Shown here piece after piece: positions 7,639 to 11,132 of a stretch of DNA of 11,132 nt. Origin of the DNA: Woeseiaceae bacterium (lineage in GTDB: Bacteria; Pseudomonadota; Gammaproteobacteria; Steroidobacterales; Woeseiaceae); NCBI GenBank assembly GCA_022866645.1, contig JALHUQ010000118.1, forward strand, positions 1 to 11,132, in the 5' to 3' direction. Position 1 is the first letter of the stretch. Each line of letters begins with the position of its first letter. The position numbers and the translations under genes are program-made. A model generated the notes under the pieces. The model was not told the DNA's origin and made no database searches. It saw nothing but the letters and a program-made list of their open reading frames with translations.

Positions 7639-8328
7639 TCAGGCTGATTGCAGTTTGTTGTTTTCTTCAGAGACGAAGAATTGTCGGACCTTGATTGCAT
7701 GGGTCAGTTTGCCGTGGCGCACAAAGCACTGATAGAACATGTCTTTGAGGACTTCCAGGAGGATGCCGGCCTGGGCGCGATTCAACAAGGGGATGTCGCC
7801 TTCTTCCCCGGTACCGAACAAAACTGCCTTGATCGGTGCAAAAGTCTCATCGTTAATTTCCGCGATGTCCTGCGCAACCATCACTTCCTCAAAGGCACGT
7901 AGCTTTCCGCCTTCACCCAAAGCGAGGAAAGAGCTGTTCGCCGCTCGACGGCACATCGAGGCAAAAGCATTGAAGTTGTTGTTTGAGTAGCAGGCGAGCG
8001 CTTCCCGAAACAAGACTTCCGTGTGCTTTGGCAAATAGGAAAATGCGAAACGTTCTTTCGGTCTTTCGAGTTCGACAAAGTTTCGTAACAACTCAACACG
8101 ATTGTCAGAATATTCGCGCACCGTAAAACGCAAAAAAATTGGTGCGTGGCAAGCGTCACACTGATAGACGAGGCCCACCTGTTTTGGTTTGTCGCGCATG
8201 AGGGATGCCGCGTCCGGAACGGACTGCGGAGTCATATGAGCGTAGACGCCACAATACGGGCATTCGAGGCCAATTCTCTCCCCGAGTCCACTTTCATTCG
8301 CCTGATCTTTATCTAAAACGATCGTCAT
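7639..8328 (-). CDS. Zinc-ribbon protein with DUF4145-like region
   Basis: 229-residue soluble protein of unknown function. Two CxxC pairs, Cys23/Cys26 (CPYC) and Cys57/Cys60 (CDAC), are spaced like a zinc ribbon. After a strand-rich segment (IFLRFTVREY), residues from about 95 to 205 are helical and resemble DUF4145: LFREALACYSNNNFNAFASMC, then RRAANSSFLALG, EINDETFAPIKAVLF and a closing ILLEVLKDMFYQCFV helix. The GN..H motif usual near the end of DUF4145 is not obvious, so the match is partial. DUF4145 regions occur alone and fused to restriction or defence proteins, but nothing here shows such a role. The start ATG at 8328 has AGGGCG a few bases upstream. It lies 126 bp downstream of the membrane-protein gene on the same strand and may share its transcript. 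No signal peptide or transmembrane segment. Confidence 0.75.
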   Translation of the reverse strand: MTIVLDKDQANESGLGERIGLECPYCGVYAHMTPQSVPDAASLMRDKPKQVGLVYQCDACHAPIFLRFTVREYSDNRVELLRNFVELERPKERFAFSYLPKHTEVLFREALACYSNNNFNAFASMCRRAANSSFLALGEGGKLRAFEEVMVAQDIAEINDETFAPIKAVLFGTGEEGDIPLLNRAQAGILLEVLKDMFYQCFVRHGKLTHAIKVRQFFVSEENNKLQSA

Positions 8329-8454
8329 TTCGCCCTGACTTTGCCGTTAGGAGTGTCGCTCTATGGCGACGGTTTTATTAACCTAATCAGCGAGTTCCAG
8401 TATGCACACAAGAATTCTGTGCCGCCATCTCAGCTTGACATAATCCAGAAATAC

Positions 8455-9111
8455 CTACTTCCCCCAGTTTCCGACAGCGTCCAGTGCCGCATCGTTAACG
8501 GGCCGCGCAATGAGCCCGGTTCGGGTCATTTTCACCTCGTAAATCGCACCATGCGCCATCGGCAAATACGTTGCCGTGCCGTAATGTGCGTCAACGCCCG
8601 GCATCAGTTTCGGGTACTTTCGCGCGAATTGCCAGGCGTCGAGTGTCACCGGTTCTGACAGGGCATAGACCGTCCGCGCTCTGGATTTTTCCTCTTCTAT
8701 TTCCGAGTAGCGCCCGCTGATACGATCGAGTTGATAGATGGGATCGAGGCCGAGTAAGGTCGCAGGCGATTTCCAGATGATAACCCGCGCATCCATCTGC
8801 CACTCGTCGCCGAACAGGCGGAACATCTGATCTTTTCCGCCCTCTATCATCACGCGTGCAACGAAATCGTCAGGTCCGGACTCGGAAAACTTGATGGAAC
8901 CGACGAGCTGCTCGTCGACCAGTCGTTCGTAGCCGTAGTAACTGAACGCCAGCATGATACTTGCGGCACCCGCGCATCCGGACACGACGCCACCCGCCAG
9001 CGAACGCGTGGCCCTGATCGGACGGCGGCGGCGTGCGTGGCGCAGCAGCGAAAACACGAAATACAGAGCGATGACACTGAAAACCGCACTGATTGTGAGT
9101 AACAGATTCAA
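8455..9111 (-). CDS. Conserved two-helix membrane protein of unknown function
   Basis: 218 residues. Helix one spans about residues 3-23, followed by a very basic stretch (RHARRRRPIRATR, 24-36), then helix two at about 39-60, and a soluble domain to the end. By the positive-inside rule the basic loop is cytoplasmic and the C-terminal domain periplasmic. That domain has WQMDARVIIWKSPATLLGLD, YQLDRISGRY and YGTATYLPMAHGAIYEV. From memory these belong to a family often labelled cation/multidrug efflux pump; with two helices and no transporter fold that label is not supported. The start is TTG: an in-frame TAA lies two codons upstream (9115-9117), the next Met is residue 53, and GGGGAG sits 6 bases before the TTG. 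It starts 20 bp after the ettA stop codon, so translation from the ettA transcript is likely. Confidence 0.8.
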   Translation of the reverse strand: MNLLLTISAVFSVIALYFVFSLLRHARRRRPIRATRSLAGGVVSGCAGAASIMLAFSYYGYERLVDEQLVGSIKFSESGPDDFVARVMIEGGKDQMFRLFGDEWQMDARVIIWKSPATLLGLDPIYQLDRISGRYSEIEEEKSRARTVYALSEPVTLDAWQFARKYPKLMPGVDAHYGTATYLPMAHGAIYEVKMTRTGLIARPVNDAALDAVGNWGK

Positions 9112-9117
9112 TGTTTA

Positions 9118-9123
9118 CTCCCC
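9118..9123 (-). promoter_or_regulatory. Ribosome binding site deciding the TTG start
   Basis: GGGGAG on the minus strand, 6 bases before the TTG at 9111. Together with the in-frame TAA at 9115-9117 inside the spacer, it fixes the start of the membrane protein at this rare codon. It is one of the better Shine-Dalgarno matches in the window. Confidence 0.75.
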
Positions 9124-9131
9124 GGGTCGCC

Positions 9132-10805
9132 TTAGGTGTCCAGTTTCTTATACTTGATTCGGTGCGGGTTTGCCGCATCAGCACCGAGCCGGCGTTTCCG
9201 ATCCTGCTCGTAATCGGCGTAGTTACCGGCAAACCAGACCACTTCGCTGTTCCCTTCGAACGCGAGTATGTGTGTCGCGATTCGATCGAGGAACCAGCGA
9301 TCATGCGATATGACGATGGCGGAACCGGGGAACTCAAGCAGTGCTTCTTCCAGGGCTCGCAATGTTTCCACGTCGAGATCGTTGGTCGGTTCGTCGAGCA
9401 GCAGCAGGTTGCCGCCGGCGCGCAACATTTTGGCCAGATGAACGCGGTTACGCTCACCGCCCGACAACAAACCGATTTTTTTCTGCTGATCCTGACCGCG
9501 GAAATTAAATCGCCCCACATAGGCACGGGATGAAGTCTCGTAGTTGCCAACCTGAATCAGGTCGAGGCCGTCCGAGAGTTCCTCCCATACGGTCTTGCTG
9601 TCGTCCAGGCTGTCACGGGACTGATCGACACTCGCGAGCTGCACCGTGTCACCGAGTCGCAGTGTCCCCGAATCCGCTTTTTCCTCGCCGGTGATCATGC
9701 GGAACATCGTCGTCTTGCCAGCACCGTTAGGTCCAATCACGCCGACGATGCCGCCGGGCGGAAGTTGAAAACTGAGCCCATCGATCAGCAGCTTGTCGCC
9801 GAATCCCTTCTTGAGGTCATTGACCTCGAGAACAACGTCGCCGAGGCGAGGACCGGGCGGAATATAAATTTCGTTGGTCTCGTTACGCTTTTGATACTGC
9901 ACGGATGAAATTTCATCGAACTGACGCAGGCGGGCTTTTGATTTCGCCTGCCGACCTTTTGGATTGCTGCGGACCCACTCCAGCTCGGTCGCCATCGCTT
10001 TCTGTCGAGCCTTTTCCGAGGAATCTTCGATCTTGAGTCGTTCCTGTTTTTGCTCCAGCCAGGAGGAGTAATTGCCCTCCCAGGGAATACCGTGTCCACG
10101 ATCAAGTTCGAGTATCCAGCCAGCGACGTTGTCGAGGAAGTAACGATCATGGGTGACGGCGATAACCGTGCTCTGATAGTCGTGCAGAAAGCGCTCAAGC
10201 CATGCGACCGACTCGGCATCAAGATGGTTGGTTGGCTCGTCAAGTAACAACATATCGGGCTGCGACAGCAGCAAACGACAAAGTGCAACGCGGCGGCGTT
10301 CACCGCCTGACAGCTTGGTGACGTCCGCGTCCCAGGGTGGCAGCCGCAGGGCGTCGGCAGCGACTTCAAGCTTGCGATCGACTTCCCAGCCGCCAGCAGC
10401 GTCAATGGCATCCTGCAGCTTGCCTTGCTCTTCGAGCAGGGCATTCATTTCGTCATCGTCCATAGGCTCAGCAAATCGGTTGCTGATCTCATTGAATCGA
10501 TTCAGAAGATTGATGGTTTCGCCAAGACCCTCTTCAACATTGCCGCGCACGTCCTTATTCGCGTCGAGGTCGGGTTCTTGCGGCAGGAAGCCAATCTTGA
10601 TACCCGGCTGCGGCCGCGCTTCGCCATCTATCTCGGTGTCGAGACCGGCCATAATGCGCAACAGGGTCGACTTGCCTGAACCGTTGAGGCCCAGCACACC
10701 GATTTTGGCGCCGGGAAAGAACGACAGTGAGATATCGCGAATAATGTAGCGTTTCGGCGGGACAACCTTTGCAACGCGATTCATTGTGTAGATGTACTGT
10801 GCCAT
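9132..10805 (-). CDS. ettA: Energy-dependent translational throttle protein EttA (ABC-F ATPase)
   Basis: 557-residue ABC-F protein (E. coli EttA 555). In E. coli it binds the ribosomal E site and couples the first elongation steps to the ATP/ADP balance. First ATPase: Walker A GLNGSGKST (39-47), an arm insertion around 95-139 typical of EttA, signature LSGGERRRVAL (from 165), Walker B with catalytic Glu190 in DEPTNHLD. The inter-domain linker that touches P-site tRNA follows (ELEWVRSNPKGRQAKSKARL, YQKRNETNE). Second ATPase: Walker A GPNGAGKTT (358-366), LSGGERNRVHL (from 447), Glu472 in DEPTNDLD, HDRWFLDRIATHIL. The start is the ATG at 10805, since MAQYIYTMNRVAKVVPPKR matches the E. coli N-terminus; upstream in-frame codons to 10976 overlap the divergent gene and look like no family. 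No strong Shine-Dalgarno. It probably heads an operon with the membrane protein 20 bp downstream. Confidence 0.98.
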   Translation of the reverse strand: MAQYIYTMNRVAKVVPPKRYIIRDISLSFFPGAKIGVLGLNGSGKSTLLRIMAGLDTEIDGEARPQPGIKIGFLPQEPDLDANKDVRGNVEEGLGETINLLNRFNEISNRFAEPMDDDEMNALLEEQGKLQDAIDAAGGWEVDRKLEVAADALRLPPWDADVTKLSGGERRRVALCRLLLSQPDMLLLDEPTNHLDAESVAWLERFLHDYQSTVIAVTHDRYFLDNVAGWILELDRGHGIPWEGNYSSWLEQKQERLKIEDSSEKARQKAMATELEWVRSNPKGRQAKSKARLRQFDEISSVQYQKRNETNEIYIPPGPRLGDVVLEVNDLKKGFGDKLLIDGLSFQLPPGGIVGVIGPNGAGKTTMFRMITGEEKADSGTLRLGDTVQLASVDQSRDSLDDSKTVWEELSDGLDLIQVGNYETSSRAYVGRFNFRGQDQQKKIGLLSGGERNRVHLAKMLRAGGNLLLLDEPTNDLDVETLRALEEALLEFPGSAIVISHDRWFLDRIATHILAFEGNSEVVWFAGNYADYEQDRKRRLGADAANPHRIKYKKLDT

Positions 10806-10819
10806 GGTTTTGCCAGTAG

Positions 10820-10847
10820 TTAACGAGCGCGCATTATCCGGTATGCT
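10820..10847 (+). promoter_or_regulatory. Candidate sigma70 promoter for the deacetylase-family gene
   Basis: TTAACG (10820-10825) and TATGCT (10842-10847), each 4 of 6 consensus, are 16 bp apart, giving a leader of about 24 bases before the ATG at 10878. It overlaps the candidate ettA promoter on the other strand, so the two could compete for polymerase. Confidence 0.3.
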
Positions 10848-10861
10848 GCTACGCATTAAAA
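10833..10861 (-). promoter_or_regulatory. Candidate sigma70 promoter for ettA
   Basis: On the minus strand, TTTTAA (10861-10856) and GATAAT (10838-10833, 5 of 6 consensus) are 17 bp apart. Transcription would begin near 10826, about 20 bases before the ettA ATG. The -10 is good, the -35 poor. Confidence 0.4.
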
Positions 10862-10877
10862 CAACCATGATGCTTCT

Positions 10878-11132
10878 ATGAGCGAAACAGTGCTTGTTTA
10901 CAGGGGAACGGAAATTGCAGCCTATGGCTTTGGCGATTCGCATCCGTTTGGCACTGATCGGCACGATGTGTTTCACGCCGAGCTCGAAAAGGCGGGACTC
11001 GAAGGCTCACTCGCTTACGGGCATCCGCGTCCCGCACTGGTTGATGAACTGGCCCTGTTCCACACCGCGGCCTACATCGACAAGGTGTCGCGCATGTCGA
11101 TTGCCGGTAAAGGTTGGCTGGACGATGGTGAC
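10878..11132 (+). CDS. Histone deacetylase/AcuC-family deacetylase, 3'-truncated by the window edge
   Basis: The first 85 residues of an arginase-deacetylase fold protein. The segment YGFGDSHPFGTDRHDVFHAEL (16-36) matches the N-terminal HP...R signature of bacterial histone-deacetylase-like and AcuC proteins, and DELALFHTAAYIDKV (56-70) matches the conserved helix carrying an (F/V)H..xYI motif. WLDDGD at the window end corresponds to the LD.GDT stretch that follows. The catalytic His-His and the zinc-binding Asp/His residues lie beyond the window, so activity cannot be judged. Family members remove acetyl groups from lysines or small amides; AcuC of Bacillus reactivates acetyl-CoA synthetase. 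The start ATG is preceded by no good Shine-Dalgarno. It is divergent from ettA across 72 bp. The family call is good; substrate is unknown. Confidence 0.85.
   Translation, partial: MSETVLVYRGTEIAAYGFGDSHPFGTDRHDVFHAELEKAGLEGSLAYGHPRPALVDELALFHTAAYIDKVSRMSIAGKGWLDDGD

Noticed and set aside
8355..8383. GTCGC-tctatg-GCGAC hairpin followed by GGTTTTATTAACC, as an intrinsic terminator
   Set aside because: Five base pairs only, and oriented for plus-strand transcripts, where no gene ends nearby; in the minus direction no T-run follows.
8390..8425. TTGTGT-17-GATTAG on the minus strand as a promoter for the zinc-ribbon gene
   Set aside because: Only three of six matches in each box; not distinguishable from chance.
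8435..8463. Perfect TTGACA on the plus strand as a -35 box
   Set aside because: No acceptable -10 at 16-18 bp, and it would point into the antisense of the membrane-protein gene.
8341..8658. 105-codon plus-strand open frame starting in the 126-bp gap before the membrane-protein gene's end
   Set aside because: Two thirds of it is antisense to the conserved membrane protein, its translation resembles nothing, and no Shine-Dalgarno precedes it.
10867..10881. ATGATGCTTCTATGA, a four-codon frame whose stop overlaps the deacetylase ATG
   Set aside because: No Shine-Dalgarno and far too short to call a leader peptide.
10806..10976. 57-codon N-terminal extension of ettA
   Set aside because: It overlaps the divergent deacetylase gene and the intergenic promoters, and EttA proteins begin at MAQ(F/Y).

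Overview
The window looks like ordinary chromosome of a Gammaproteobacterium. PurL is the long single-chain form (1292 residues, glutaminase fused at the C-terminus), EttA is close to the E. coli protein over its whole length, and the DUF1820 protein and the short membrane protein next to ettA resemble families I associate with gammaproteobacteria. The DNA is moderately GC-rich. I see no rRNA, tRNA, IS element, CRISPR array, integrase or phage gene. Genus cannot be told from the sequence.

Layout, left to right. Acetyl-CoA synthetase (acs, +) enters the window already missing its N-terminus. Its end meets, 7 bp away, the end of a minus-strand gene for a TagH-type FHA-domain protein of the kind associated with type VI secretion. 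A 204-bp divergent gap with one candidate plus-strand promoter separates that gene from a small DUF1820 protein (+). DUF1820 is followed after 36 bp by purL (+), the fourth enzyme of purine synthesis. The end of purL meets, 4 bp away, the end of a minus-strand gene for a zinc-ribbon/DUF4145-like protein. This is the last of three minus-strand genes that may form one operon: ettA (ABC-F translation factor), a two-helix membrane protein that starts with TTG, and the zinc-ribbon protein. A 72-bp gap with candidate back-to-back promoters separates ettA from a plus-strand histone-deacetylase/AcuC-like gene cut off by the window end.

Most of this is core metabolism and translation: acetate activation, purine synthesis and ribosome gating by nucleotide state. 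The accessory-looking parts are the TagH-like protein, which has no other type VI secretion gene in the window, and the two poorly known proteins downstream of ettA. An acetyl-CoA synthetase with the classic acetylatable lysine and a deacetylase-family gene about 9 kb away are a possible functional pair, though they are not one operon.

The most unusual sequence detail is in the linker of the TagH-like gene: an A AAA AAG heptamer in exactly the zero-frame phase used by dnaX. A -1 slip there would end after 11 more codons and give a 174-residue FHA-only protein. I found no complete new multi-gene system; the findings are single-gene or regulatory hypotheses.
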